NCBI RefSeq assembly: GCF_000374445.1
Contig: NZ_KB894407.1
Span: forward strand, 124,001 to 188,000
Length of the DNA stretch: 64,000 nt
Reading direction: 5' to 3'
From: Actinokineospora enzanensis DSM 44649
GTDB lineage: Bacteria; Actinomycetota; Actinomycetes; Mycobacteriales; Pseudonocardiaceae
Both the position numbers and the translations under genes were made by a program. A model generated the notes under the pieces. The model was not told the DNA's origin, did not search any database, and worked only from the letters and a program-made list of their open reading frames with translations. This document shows, piece by piece, positions 9,364 through 17,678 of the stretch (position 1 is the first letter of the stretch; every line of letters starts with the position of its first letter).

Positions 9364-9918
9364 ATGCTCATCGCAACCCGACGTAGACGCGGTCTCGCTC
9401 GTTTCGGCGCGGCTCTGGCCATCGCTTCCTTCCTGACCACGGTCCTGGTCGGCGCCCCGGCGAACGCGGCATCGATCACGGGCCCGCTCGCCAACGGCAG
9501 CTACCTGTTGAACAACGCCAACAGTGGCCTCTGCCTGGCCTACGACCCGTCCGCCCGCGGCGCCGCCCGCCAGGAGGGCTGCAACGACGACAACACCACC
9601 ACCTGGTACGTCGCCAACGCGGGCGGCGACAACTACGTCATCATCAACGAGCACAACAACCAGTGCCTCTCCATCTGGGGCGGCGGCGTCAACGACGGAG
9701 ACGCGGCTTTCGTCTACGACTGCCAAGGCACCACCGACCAGATGTACACGCTCATCCCGGCCACCCTGCCGATTTACGCGGGTTCCTACCAACTCCGAAA
9801 CGTCCACAGCGGCAAATGCGTCGCGGTCGGCGGCGGTCGGACCAACAAGGGCGCCTGGGTGATCCAATGGGGCTGCGCCGAGAATGGCGCGTACATGTGG
9901 CGCGCGTACAACTTCTAG
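9364..9918 (+). CDS. Secreted ricin-type beta-trefoil lectin
   Basis: A 184-residue protein. Its N-terminal signal peptide has an Arg-rich n-region and a cleavage site near 'PANAA' (about residue 38). The mature part is a single ricin-B/RICIN beta-trefoil of about 140 residues. It shows repeated 'SGLCLAYD', 'NNQCLSIWGG' and 'SGKCVAVGGG' blocks with paired cysteines and Trp/Tyr at the degenerate QxW positions. It probably binds galactose- or other glycan-containing polymers outside the cell. There is no catalytic domain, so it is a stand-alone lectin. A strong ribosome-binding site (GGAGGAGTAGGA) precedes the ATG. A terminator follows at 9941. Confidence 0.82.
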   Translation: MLIATRRRRGLARFGAALAIASFLTTVLVGAPANAASITGPLANGSYLLNNANSGLCLAYDPSARGAARQEGCNDDNTTTWYVANAGGDNYVIINEHNNQCLSIWGGGVNDGDAAFVYDCQGTTDQMYTLIPATLPIYAGSYQLRNVHSGKCVAVGGGRTNKGAWVIQWGCAENGAYMWRAYNF

Positions 9919-9940
9919 GAAATCCCGGATAACCACAGCA

Positions 9941-9974
9941 CGAGGTCACCCGGAGATGGGGCCGGGTGACCTCG
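9941..9974. terminator. Bidirectional-type terminator hairpin
   Basis: A perfect 13-bp stem pairs CGAGGTCACCCGG (9941-9953) with CCGGGTGACCTCG (9962-9974). It lies between the convergent lectin gene and bioM. Confidence 0.75.
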
Positions 9975-10066
9975 GCGACCATTCGGCCTGTCGTGACCAA
10001 ATCGCCGCGGATTACGCGCTCACTGAAGGGTGCAGCGGCGACACGATCCTCCGGACGCTCGCCCAC

Positions 10067-10744
10067 CTAGGGTTCGATCAGATCGAGATAGGCGGGAATG
10101 GCTTTGTCCGGTGGGCCGTCGAAGGCCACGCGAGTGTCGTCGAAGACGAGGACGCGGTCGAAGTCGGTCAGCAGGTCCAGGTCGTGGGTGACCAGGACGA
10201 CCCGTTGTGGGAGTCCGGCGATCACGGCCGCCACCCGGCGTTTGTTGCGCAGGTCCAGCAAGGTCGTCGGCTCGTCGAACACCACGTGGGCCGGTTCCGT
10301 GACCAGCACGGCGGCGATCGCGAGCATCTGTTTCTGGCCGCCGCTGAGCAGGTGGGCCGGGTGGTCGCGGTGTTCGGCGAGGTCGTACGCGGTCAGGGCG
10401 CGGTCGACGAGGGCGGGGATCTCGGTCTTGGGCACGCCGTGGTGCCTGAGGCCGAAGGCGAGGTCCTCGGCCACCGTCGGCATCACGATCTGGATGTCCG
10501 GGTCCTGGAAGACGAACCCGACCCGCCGCCGGACTTCCCGGCCGCGTTTGCGGGTGTCCAGCCCGTCGACCGTCACCCGCCCGTCGCTGGGCAGCAGCAG
10601 GCCGTTCAGGAGACGGGCGAAGGTGCTCTTGCCGGAGCCGTTCGCGCCGATCACGCCGACGCGGTGTTCGTCCAGGCGGAGGTCGATGTCGCGGAGGACC
10701 CAGCGGTCGCCGTACCGGTGGGCGACGCCGGTGAGGTCGATCAT
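10067..10744 (-). CDS. bioM: Biotin ECF transporter ATPase BioM
   Basis: A 225-residue ABC ATPase of the energy-coupling-factor type. The Walker A is 'GANGSGKST', the Q-loop 'FQDPDIQ', the signature 'LSGGQKQ' and the Walker B 'HVVFDEPTTLLD'. The switch His lies in 'VTHD'. The 'FQDPDIQIVMPTV' Q-helix is typical of ECF ATPases. With BioN and BioY it powers biotin uptake at the cytoplasmic membrane. The ATG overlaps the bioY stop by 4 bp (ATGA), indicating translational coupling. It is the last gene of the bioN-avidin-bioY-bioM operon. Confidence 0.9.
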   Translation of the reverse strand: MIDLTGVAHRYGDRWVLRDIDLRLDEHRVGVIGANGSGKSTFARLLNGLLLPSDGRVTVDGLDTRKRGREVRRRVGFVFQDPDIQIVMPTVAEDLAFGLRHHGVPKTEIPALVDRALTAYDLAEHRDHPAHLLSGGQKQMLAIAAVLVTEPAHVVFDEPTTLLDLRNKRRVAAVIAGLPQRVVLVTHDLDLLTDFDRVLVFDDTRVAFDGPPDKAIPAYLDLIEP

Positions 10745-11289
10745 GCGCGGGCCTCGACCAGGGGATAGGCGCGACGGACGGCCACGGCGGCGAGCGCGGC
10801 GACAATGACCTTGGCCGCGTCGCCGGGCAGGAAGACGATCGAACCGGTGATCGCCTTGCGCAACGGGAGGTCGCCCACCACAGCCATCCACGGGATCCCG
10901 ATCACATAGAGCACCAGCGCCCCGCCCACCGCGTTGCACAGCAGCGCCCACGCCAGGTTGTACCGGCGCCAGGCCAGCTCGGTGAGCAGTCCCGTCACGA
11001 ACGCGCCCACCGGGTACGCGACGATGAAACCGCCGGTCACACCCAGGATCACACCGATACCGCCGCGGCCGCCGGGCAGCACCGGCAGCCCGATCGCCAC
11101 CAGGACCGTGAACAACAGGATCGCCAGGCCGCCGCGGCGGGCGCCCAGGATCGAGCCCGCGAGCATCACGCCCAGGGTCTGGGCGGTGAAGGGGGCCGGT
11201 ACCAGCGGTAGCTCGATCAGCGGGAACAGCCCCAACACCACCATGACTGCCGCGAACAACGCGATAAGCGCGATGTCCCTGCTGCGCAC
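10741..11289 (-). CDS. bioY: Biotin transporter substrate-binding subunit BioY
   Basis: A 182-residue membrane protein with about six helices. It is the S-component that binds biotin in the membrane. The BioY signatures are visible: 'PAPFTAQTLGVMLAGSILGARRGG' in two parts, then 'LPVLPGGRGGIGVILGVTGGFI' and 'FLPGDAAKVIVAALAAVAVR'. The GTG at 11289 has GGGGAG just upstream. It lies 41 bp after the avidin gene and overlaps bioM by 4 bp. The whole set should be one biotin-uptake transcript. Confidence 0.92.
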   Translation of the reverse strand: MRSRDIALIALFAAVMVVLGLFPLIELPLVPAPFTAQTLGVMLAGSILGARRGGLAILLFTVLVAIGLPVLPGGRGGIGVILGVTGGFIVAYPVGAFVTGLLTELAWRRYNLAWALLCNAVGGALVLYVIGIPWMAVVGDLPLRKAITGSIVFLPGDAAKVIVAALAAVAVRRAYPLVEARA

Positions 11290-11330
11290 CGGCTCCCCCT
11301 CGACACCTCGGCGGGGCGCGGTGCCCCGGG

Positions 11331-11777
11331 TCAGCCCCGGGCCGTGACCAGCTGCAGCGGGTGCGAGGACCTGTGGCCCAGGGCCAGCCGTCGCTCGACC
11401 TCCTCGTCCGAGGGACGCGTCCGGGTGAACACGTCGAATCCCACCATGGTGGACTCCCAGAGGTTCGCGGGAGTGGTCTGGACGGTCAGCAGCCAGGTGG
11501 TGGTGAGCCGTTCCTCGTCGATCTGGAAGTACTGCCCGCTCCAGGTCGTGACCGAGTCGGAGTCGTGCGTGCCGTTCACCCACGCGACCGTCCACCCGAC
11601 GGCCGACCCGTACCGGGTGACCACGCGCGAGTCGTTGACCCTGCCCACGAGCTGGTACTCATCGGGAGCGTCACCGACCACGGACTGGTAGGTGCCGACG
11701 ATCTGCAGGCCGTCGGGCTGGGTGTTCAGCGTCATCTTGGACTGCAGCTCGTTGTACCAAACCCCGTCGATGCTCAT
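11331..11777 (-). CDS. Avidin/streptavidin family biotin-binding protein, no signal peptide
   Basis: A 148-residue protein. Residues 1-118 align by eye with streptavidin across the beta-barrel ('GVWYNELQS', 'GTYQSVVGD', 'GWTVAWVN', 'TTWSGQY', 'TWLLT', 'STMVGFDVF'). Streptavidin biotin contacts map as N23 to N9, L25 to L11, S27 to S13, Y43 to Y30, S45 to S32 and V47 to V34. N49 becomes D36 and A86 becomes S73. W79 maps to W66, S88 to S75, T90 to T77, W92 to W79, W108 to W95, L110 to L97, W120 to W107 and D128 to D115. Nearly all are conserved, so tight biotin binding is likely. Unlike secreted streptavidin it has no signal peptide and carries a 30-residue polar C-terminal tail. It sits between bioN (4-bp ATGA overlap) and bioY, so it is made together with the biotin importer. 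Confidence 0.9.
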   Translation of the reverse strand: MSIDGVWYNELQSKMTLNTQPDGLQIVGTYQSVVGDAPDEYQLVGRVNDSRVVTRYGSAVGWTVAWVNGTHDSDSVTTWSGQYFQIDEERLTTTWLLTVQTTPANLWESTMVGFDVFTRTRPSDEEVERRLALGHRSSHPLQLVTARG

Positions 11778-12436
11778 CGATCCCCCTGTGGATCCGCGGA
11801 TGGGCCGTGCCGCACGGTAGCGCTCCCGGCCTGGGAGCGCTCCCCGGAACCGACGCCCCGTGCGTCCAGCGCCTCGCCCAGCCCGGCCGCCAGCCGCAGC
11901 GTCTTGATCAACAGCGGGGCGAGGAACCCGGTGCCCCGGCGCGCGCCCCGGGCCCGTTGGGCGGCGCGGACCTGGTCGGCCTGCTCCTTGATCACCGGGA
12001 TGAACCGGATCGTCAGCGCCACGACCAGACCGACCCGCTCCGGCCGCACGCCCAGTGGCCGCAGCGGCCGCAGGAGTGCCTCGATCGTGGCGACCATGGC
12101 CGACGTGCGGGTGGTCAGCGTGACCAGGTTCGCCAGCAGCACCACGGCGAGCAACCGCAACGCCACCAGCGCCGCGGTGCTCCAGCCGGTGAGCAGCCCC
12201 TGCGCCGCCGCGATCACCACCAGCGGCGGCAGCACCGGAACGGACTGCCGCAACGCGACCCGCCACGGCACCCGCGCGATCACGTACAGAACCACGACTA
12301 CGCCCAGCGCGGCGGCCAGCACCGGAACCGACCGCACCAGGAACGCCGCGGAACCTGCCGCCAGGAGTACCAGCAGCTTGACCCCGGCGGGCAACGCGTG
12401 CACGGGGGACCTGGCCTCGTGGTACAGGCTCAACAT
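11774..12436 (-). CDS. bioN: Biotin ECF transporter transmembrane protein BioN (EcfT)
   Basis: A 220-residue membrane protein with several N-terminal helices. Its cytoplasmic coupling region carries the two short Ala-Arg-Gly motifs of EcfT proteins ('AQRARGARR' and 'ALDARGVG'). It links BioM to BioY. The ATG at 12436 matches the usual '[19 protein letters not shown]' N-terminus; an upstream ATG at 12478 would extend into the bioB promoter region. It is the first gene of the biotin-uptake operon and is divergent from bioB across 86 bp. No BirA/BioR-type palindrome was recognised there. Confidence 0.85.
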   Translation of the reverse strand: MLSLYHEARSPVHALPAGVKLLVLLAAGSAAFLVRSVPVLAAALGVVVVLYVIARVPWRVALRQSVPVLPPLVVIAAAQGLLTGWSTAALVALRLLAVVLLANLVTLTTRTSAMVATIEALLRPLRPLGVRPERVGLVVALTIRFIPVIKEQADQVRAAQRARGARRGTGFLAPLLIKTLRLAAGLGEALDARGVGSGERSQAGSATVRHGPSADPQGDR

Positions 12437-12522
12437 CCCGGGTCCCCCACTCGGCTCTCGTGTCCCGAACCTACCCAACGCGCCGGGACCGGGTCTCGAA
12501 CAGCCCGTGCCATGATCGGGAG

Positions 12523-13593
12523 ATGGACGCCGCCGACCTGTTCACCGCCCTCGCGCGGAAGGCCCTGGACCGCGAACCGCCGACCCGCGCCGAGGCGCTG
12601 TCGGTCCTGAGCGCGCCGGACGACGACCTGATGGACCTGGTCGCGGCCGCGTCCCGGGTGCGCAGGCACTACTTCGCCAACCGGGTCAAGGTCAACTACC
12701 TGGTCAACCTGAAGAGCGGCCTCTGCCCGGAGGACTGCGGCTACTGCTCTCAGCGCGTCGGCTCCAAGGCGGACATCCTCAAGTACACCTGGCTCGAACC
12801 GGTCGCCGCCGCGGCCGCCGCCGAGACCGGCGTGGCCCGCGGCGCCAAGCGCGTCTGCCTGGTCGGCAGCGGCCGCGGCCCCACGGACGGCGACGTCGGC
12901 CGGGTCGCGGACACCATCGTCCGGATCAAGCAGGACCACCCCGACGTCGAGGTCTGCGCCTGCTTCGGCCTCCTCACCACCGGCCAGGCCGAACGCCTCC
13001 GCGAGGCGGGCGCCGACGCCTACAACCACAACCTCAACACCGCCGACAGCCGCTACGCCGACATCTGCACCACACACGACTACAGCGACCGCGTCGACAC
13101 GGTCAACCAGGCCAAACACGCGGGTCTGTCACCCTGCTCCGGCCTGATCGTCGGCATGGGCGAAACCGACGACGAGATCGTGGACGTCCTGTTCGCCCTG
13201 CGCGAGCTGGACGTGGACTCGGTGCCGGTGAACTTCCTGATCCCGATCAAGGGCACCCCGCTGGACACCCGCTGGTCCCTCACCCCACAACGCTGCCTGC
13301 GCATCCTGGCCCTCACCCGGCTGATCCACCCGGACGTCGAGGTGCGCGTCGCGGGCGGCCGCGAGATCCACCTGCGCTCGTTGCAGCCCCTCGCCCTGCA
13401 CCTGGCCAACTCCCTCTTCCTGGGCGACTACCTCACCAGCGAGGGCCAGGACGGCGACCTGGACCTGGACATGATCGCCGACCTCGGTTTCACCGTGGAG
13501 GGCGCCGACCAGCCGATCCTCCCCGAAGGCCGCCACGACCTCGTCCGGTCCCGCAAGCGCGGCGCGGGCACCGACCTCCCCGCCAACGCCTGA
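12523..13593 (+). CDS. bioB: Biotin synthase BioB
   Basis: A 356-residue radical-SAM enzyme that inserts sulfur into dethiobiotin as the last step of biotin synthesis. The 4Fe-4S motif is 'CPEDCGYC' (Cys68, Cys72, Cys75). The auxiliary-cluster region includes 'YNHNLNTA', '[10 protein letters not shown]', '[14 protein letters not shown]' and 'VAGGREIHL'. The length and order fit the family. The ATG at 12523 is just after CGGGAG. No bioA/D/F gene lies nearby, so the upstream pathway must be elsewhere or dethiobiotin/biotin is imported. The divergent transporter operon supports a biotin-supply locus. Confidence 0.93.
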   Translation: MDAADLFTALARKALDREPPTRAEALSVLSAPDDDLMDLVAAASRVRRHYFANRVKVNYLVNLKSGLCPEDCGYCSQRVGSKADILKYTWLEPVAAAAAAETGVARGAKRVCLVGSGRGPTDGDVGRVADTIVRIKQDHPDVEVCACFGLLTTGQAERLREAGADAYNHNLNTADSRYADICTTHDYSDRVDTVNQAKHAGLSPCSGLIVGMGETDDEIVDVLFALRELDVDSVPVNFLIPIKGTPLDTRWSLTPQRCLRILALTRLIHPDVEVRVAGGREIHLRSLQPLALHLANSLFLGDYLTSEGQDGDLDLDMIADLGFTVEGADQPILPEGRHDLVRSRKRGAGTDLPANA

Positions 13594-13881
13594 GTCATCC
13601 GAAAAGCAACCGGTACCCCATGGAATGGCTTTGTGTGGGGCCCGCCTTGGCGAACATCGCTCCGACAAACCCGCAACCAGAAAGCCGTCCACCCCGTACA
13701 CCGCAACCGGAGGAGCCCCACCGGCCGTAGCCATTCATTCGAATGGAGCCATCCTCGTAGCCCAAGCGCGGACCACCCGTGACCGTATTCCGCCACCCGT
13801 CACTCCAAACGGCTGACCGCACCGGACAGAAACGCGTCACCTGCCCGATCCCGGGACCGCGACCACCCCCTCCCGCGTACA

Positions 13882-15459
13882 GTGCCCCAGGTGGGGGTGG
13901 ACCGACCGCGGAGACTCTGGCAGGCACGACTACACGATGAGGCAGGCCGCACGATCGGCGCGGCCATCGTCCTGGATCAGGACCACATACTCACCTGCGC
14001 CCACATAGCAGACCCTGCCGCGCCGATCCTCGTCCATTTCCGGGGAGCCGACAAAGCGACCGCGCATGTGCTCGATGGTCATCGGGTCCCCGCCACGTCG
14101 GACGAACGCGGCAATGTGGCCCTGCTGAAGCTGGCCGAGCCATTCCGCGCGGCGGAAAGCGCCCCGCTGCGTCGGAAAATAACGGTCGACGACCAGATCG
14201 TCGACGTATACGGATTCGCGGAGACCTCCGACAGCGGATCATGGACGAGCGCAACCCTGGCCGACACCGGCGTTCCGGGTTCCGAATGGCTGCGGCTGCA
14301 CCGGGATGCCGAGCCGATCACCCGGGGATTCAGCGGCGCACCCGTCCTGGAGCCGCCCTCCGGCGACGTGATCGGCATGGCCGTGAGCAACGGCCACCAG
14401 GCCTGGATGATCCCCGTCGAGACCATGGCGGGCCACCTCCCCGCCCTGTCCCGCTGGCTCACCGGCACCCCCGCCCTCGACGACACCTTCGCCACCGTGA
14501 CCCACGACGGCGTCGACCTCACCTTCACCCGCGAGGTGGTCGCCTGGTTCGCGGGCGCCGGTTCGCCGGTATGGGTGGTGATCACCGGCGACGCCCGCTC
14601 GCCCCGCGCCCGAGCCTTTCGCCTGGGCGTGGCCCTCGCCGATCGCGAACGCGCCCCCCGCCTGTCGGCCCTGCTGCCCGACCTGCGGCCGCGGCCGGGC
14701 AGCGTGCACGTCGCGGTGGACGCCGCGGGCAAGACGTCCGACCAGGTCGGCGGCCGGATCGCCGAACGGATCGGGCCCGGTTCCACCGCGCTGCGCACGA
14801 TCGTGGTCGACGGCATCGACGAGGCCATCGACCCCGACCACCTGGTCCGCACGGTCATCGCCCCGCTGGCCACCAGCGCGGGCGTCCTCGGCCTCCGCCT
14901 GGTCCTCGGCTTCCGCCACGAGGCGTCGCCCGCGGTCACCGTCGCCCGCTCACTGCCCGGCACCGCCCACCCGCCCGGCCCGCTCGACGACCGGATCAAG
15001 GCGATGGCCGAGCTGGTCGACGAGCTCGCCGCCATCGAGGAACACCATCAGGTCATGGCGCCCCGGTTCACCGGCGTCCCCCGGCTCGCCCTCAAGGCCA
15101 GGCGCCTGGGCGGCGCGCTCACCCAGCTCCGCACCCACCGGACCGCCGGTGACGCCACCTGGGTCGCCCGCAAGCTCGGCGACTGCGAGCGTTCCATCAC
15201 CGTCGCCGTCGAGGCCGGTCGCCGCGGCCGCGCCGGTATCGACCACCTGGTGTCCCGCCGCGCCGAGCTGCGCGCGCGGCTCGCCGCCTACGCCGAGATG
15301 GCCCGCGACCACGACCTGGTCGAGGACGCCGCGCTGGACACCGCCTACGGCCGCGCCTACCGGCTGCTCTTCGAGGGCCCGTGCGACATCGAGGAGGCCG
15401 GTCGCGCGGTCGACGCCTACATCGCCGTGGTGCGCGGCAGGATCGAGGGTCGCGGATGA
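13882..15459 (+). CDS. Trypsin-like protease domain fused to degenerate STAND-like NTPase
   Basis: A 525-residue protein without signal peptide. The N-terminus (about 1-190) is a trypsin-like fold with His41 in 'LTCAHI' and Ser151 in 'RGFSGAPV'. The position of the catalytic Asp ('D-x-ALL') reads 'GNVALLKL', with Asn78. The following part (about 220-360) looks like a P-loop NTPase, but the Walker A site reads 'VVITGDARSPRA' and lacks the Lys; a Walker-B-like 'TIVVDGIDEA' is present. The C-terminal 150 residues are helical. Effector-type proteases fused to STAND modules are known in actinobacterial conflict and signalling systems. Here both catalytic centres look weakened. It is the first gene of the pknG operon, 19 bp upstream of the kinase gene. 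The GTG start is uncertain (13891 and 13897 are alternatives). Confidence 0.68.
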   Translation: MPQVGVDRPRRLWQARLHDEAGRTIGAAIVLDQDHILTCAHIADPAAPILVHFRGADKATAHVLDGHRVPATSDERGNVALLKLAEPFRAAESAPLRRKITVDDQIVDVYGFAETSDSGSWTSATLADTGVPGSEWLRLHRDAEPITRGFSGAPVLEPPSGDVIGMAVSNGHQAWMIPVETMAGHLPALSRWLTGTPALDDTFATVTHDGVDLTFTREVVAWFAGAGSPVWVVITGDARSPRARAFRLGVALADRERAPRLSALLPDLRPRPGSVHVAVDAAGKTSDQVGGRIAERIGPGSTALRTIVVDGIDEAIDPDHLVRTVIAPLATSAGVLGLRLVLGFRHEASPAVTVARSLPGTAHPPGPLDDRIKAMAELVDELAAIEEHHQVMAPRFTGVPRLALKARRLGGALTQLRTHRTAGDATWVARKLGDCERSITVAVEAGRRGRAGIDHLVSRRAELRARLAAYAEMARDHDLVEDAALDTAYGRAYRLLFEGPCDIEEAGRAVDAYIAVVRGRIEGRG

Positions 15460-15478
15460 TCGGCATCGGGGGTCGGGC

Positions 15479-17662
15479 ATGACCGTCTGCGGCCGGAACG
15501 GCTGTCCGGGCACGATAGGCCGATCCGGGTTCTGCGGCACGTGCGGCTTCCCGCCCCAGGACACCACCGCCGAACCCCCACCCGCCGACGACCCGCCGGT
15601 CCTGTTGCCGGGCCGGGTGACCAGCACGATCGCGACCCGTGCCCAGCAGACCACCGGCCAGGGCACCGGCGACGTCGGCGTGCCGCTGCCGGAGGTGGAG
15701 CTGCCCGACCTGGACGGCCTCGTCCTCGCCGACCCCACCGTCCCGCCCGAGGACCGGTTCTGCGGCAAACAGGGCTGCGGCGCCCGGGTCGGCCGTTCCA
15801 TCGGGGGCGGATCCGCCCCGCTGGAAGGGCACTGCGCGGAGTGCGGCAGCCGCTTCTCCTTCCGCCCCAAGCTCAAACCGGGCGACGTCGTCGCGGGCCG
15901 CTACGAGGTGCGCGGCTGTGTCGCGCGCGGCGGCCTCGGGTTCGTCTACCTCGGCAACGACGTCCGCCTCGGCGTGCCGGTCGCGATCAAGGGCCTGATC
16001 GACACCAACAACACCGCCGCCACCCGGCTCGCGGAGAACGAGAGCCAGGTGCTCATCGCGTTGGAGCACCAGAACATCGTGCGGATCTTCGACGTGGTCA
16101 CGCACGAGGACGCCCGCTACATCGTGATGGAGTTCGTCAACGGACTGTCCCTGCGCGAACTTCTCGTCCGCGAGGACCGCCTCCTGGTCGAGCACGTGGT
16201 CGGCTACGGGAGAGAGATCCTGACCGCGTTGTCCTATCTGCACAATCAGGATCTCCTGTACTGCGACATGAAGCCGGACAACGTGATCCACGGCGACCGC
16301 CGGGTCAAGCTGATCGACTTCGGCGCGATCCGCCGGGTGGGCGACCACGACAGCGTCCTCGTCGGCACCGACCGCTACCAGGTCGGCCCGGAGGAGATCG
16401 CCCACCACGGCCTGACCGTCCGCTCCGACATCCACACCGTCGGCGTGACGCTCGGCGACCTGTTCGCCGCCAGCGACGGCGCGCGCGCCGGGGGCCACCA
16501 CCCTGCCGCGTTCGGCATCGAGTCCTTCCGGCACGTCCTGGCCCGCGCCACCGCCCCCTACGAACGCCGGTACGCCAGCGCCGACGAGATGCTCGTCCAG
16601 CTCGACGGGGTGCTCAACGAGATCCGCGGCCTGCGCGAGGGCAAGTCGTTCCCCATGTTCTCCACCCTGTTCGCCGAGCCGACCGTCCTGCTCGACGCCG
16701 GACTCGGCCACGCCCCGCCGCTGGCGCGTTGGACAGGCGAGCAGACCACTCTCGACACCCGCCCCACCCCGCACGAGATCGCGACGGCCCTGCCCGCGCC
16801 GCGCGAGGACCCCGGCGACGAACGGATCTCGTTCCTGCGCACCGTCCGTGCCCCCGATGCCGCGCGGCTGCTGCGCAAGCTCGACGGCACGTCCTCGGTG
16901 GAGGTCGAGTTCCGCCGCTGCCGCGCCCTGCTTGAGCTGAGCAGGATCGACGAGGCGAGGCAGGCCGTCGCCGAGGCGGCCCGCCTGCTCGCGGACAAGG
17001 CCGCGCACGACTGGCGCGTGCAGTGGCACCACGGCCTCGTCGCCCTCGCCGACGGTCGCACCGACGCGGCCCGGACCCATTTCGACCGCGTCTACCGCGA
17101 CCTGCCCGGCGAGGAGACCCCCAAGCTCGCCCTCGGCTTCTGCGCCGAGCACCTCGACGCCGCCGACCCCGCCCCGTACTACCGCGCGCTCTGGGTCAAC
17201 CACAACCAGGTCAACGCCGCGTTCGGGCTGGCCAGGGCGGCGCTCGCGCGGGGCGACCGGGCGGCCGCGTTCGCCGTGCTGGACGAGGTCCCGGCCTCCT
17301 CCCGACACGACGAGGCCGCCCGTATCGCCGGTATCCGGGTGCTCTCCGAGCCGCTGCCGTCCGCGTCCGGGGTGTCGCTGCCGTCCGAGGACGACCTGAC
17401 CGAGGCCGCCGGGCTGCTGGCCAAGCTGCGCCTGGACCGGGTCCGCGAGGCCCGGCTCACCGCCGTGCTGCTGGAGACCGCGCTGAGCCGGATGGAGGCT
17501 GGGTTTGCGCCCGGCGCGGTGCTCGACGACCCGACCGAGCGGTGCCTGCGGTCGCGGCTGGAGGAGACGCTGCGCGCCCTGGCCACCTGGGCGCCGCGCG
17601 CCGCCGAGCACGGCGTGCTGACCGACCTGGCCAACCGGCATCGGCCGGTCACGTGGTTCTGA
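15479..17662 (+). CDS. pknG: PknG-like serine/threonine protein kinase with TPR domain
   Basis: A 727-residue soluble kinase with the PknG layout. N-terminal Cys pairs (residues 4-25 and about 96-125) form a rubredoxin-like metal site. The kinase domain spans about 135-390, with Lys171 in 'VAIKGL', Asp263 in 'YCDMKPDN' and the Mg-binding Asp280 in 'IDFG'. A helical TPR region occupies about 470-727. In mycobacteria and corynebacteria PknG controls 2-oxoglutarate dehydrogenase through GarA/OdhI and sits with glnX and glnH. Here the same neighbours follow (membrane sensor and solute-binding lipoprotein), with a VWA gene between. The activation loop begins 'GAIRRVGDHDS'. The gene is closely spaced in an operon of five. 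Confidence 0.9.
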   Translation: MTVCGRNGCPGTIGRSGFCGTCGFPPQDTTAEPPPADDPPVLLPGRVTSTIATRAQQTTGQGTGDVGVPLPEVELPDLDGLVLADPTVPPEDRFCGKQGCGARVGRSIGGGSAPLEGHCAECGSRFSFRPKLKPGDVVAGRYEVRGCVARGGLGFVYLGNDVRLGVPVAIKGLIDTNNTAATRLAENESQVLIALEHQNIVRIFDVVTHEDARYIVMEFVNGLSLRELLVREDRLLVEHVVGYGREILTALSYLHNQDLLYCDMKPDNVIHGDRRVKLIDFGAIRRVGDHDSVLVGTDRYQVGPEEIAHHGLTVRSDIHTVGVTLGDLFAASDGARAGGHHPAAFGIESFRHVLARATAPYERRYASADEMLVQLDGVLNEIRGLREGKSFPMFSTLFAEPTVLLDAGLGHAPPLARWTGEQTTLDTRPTPHEIATALPAPREDPGDERISFLRTVRAPDAARLLRKLDGTSSVEVEFRRCRALLELSRIDEARQAVAEAARLLADKAAHDWRVQWHHGLVALADGRTDAARTHFDRVYRDLPGEETPKLALGFCAEHLDAADPAPYYRALWVNHNQVNAAFGLARAALARGDRAAAFAVLDEVPASSRHDEAARIAGIRVLSEPLPSASGVSLPSEDDLTEAAGLLAKLRLDRVREARLTAVLLETALSRMEAGFAPGAVLDDPTERCLRSRLEETLRALATWAPRAAEHGVLTDLANRHRPVTWF

Positions 17663-17678
17663 CCGCCCGGGAGGAGCG

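Noticed and set aside
12437-12522. BirA/BioQ operator in the bioN-bioB gap
   Set aside because: I looked for TTGTAAACC-type and TGAAC-N3-GTTAC-type repeats and found none; only unconvincing partial matches.
13594-13881. Possible small gene between bioB and the protease gene
   Set aside because: Frames here have irregular third-position composition, no ribosome-binding site and no motif. Only a short palindrome (CATTCGAATG at about 13735) is visible.
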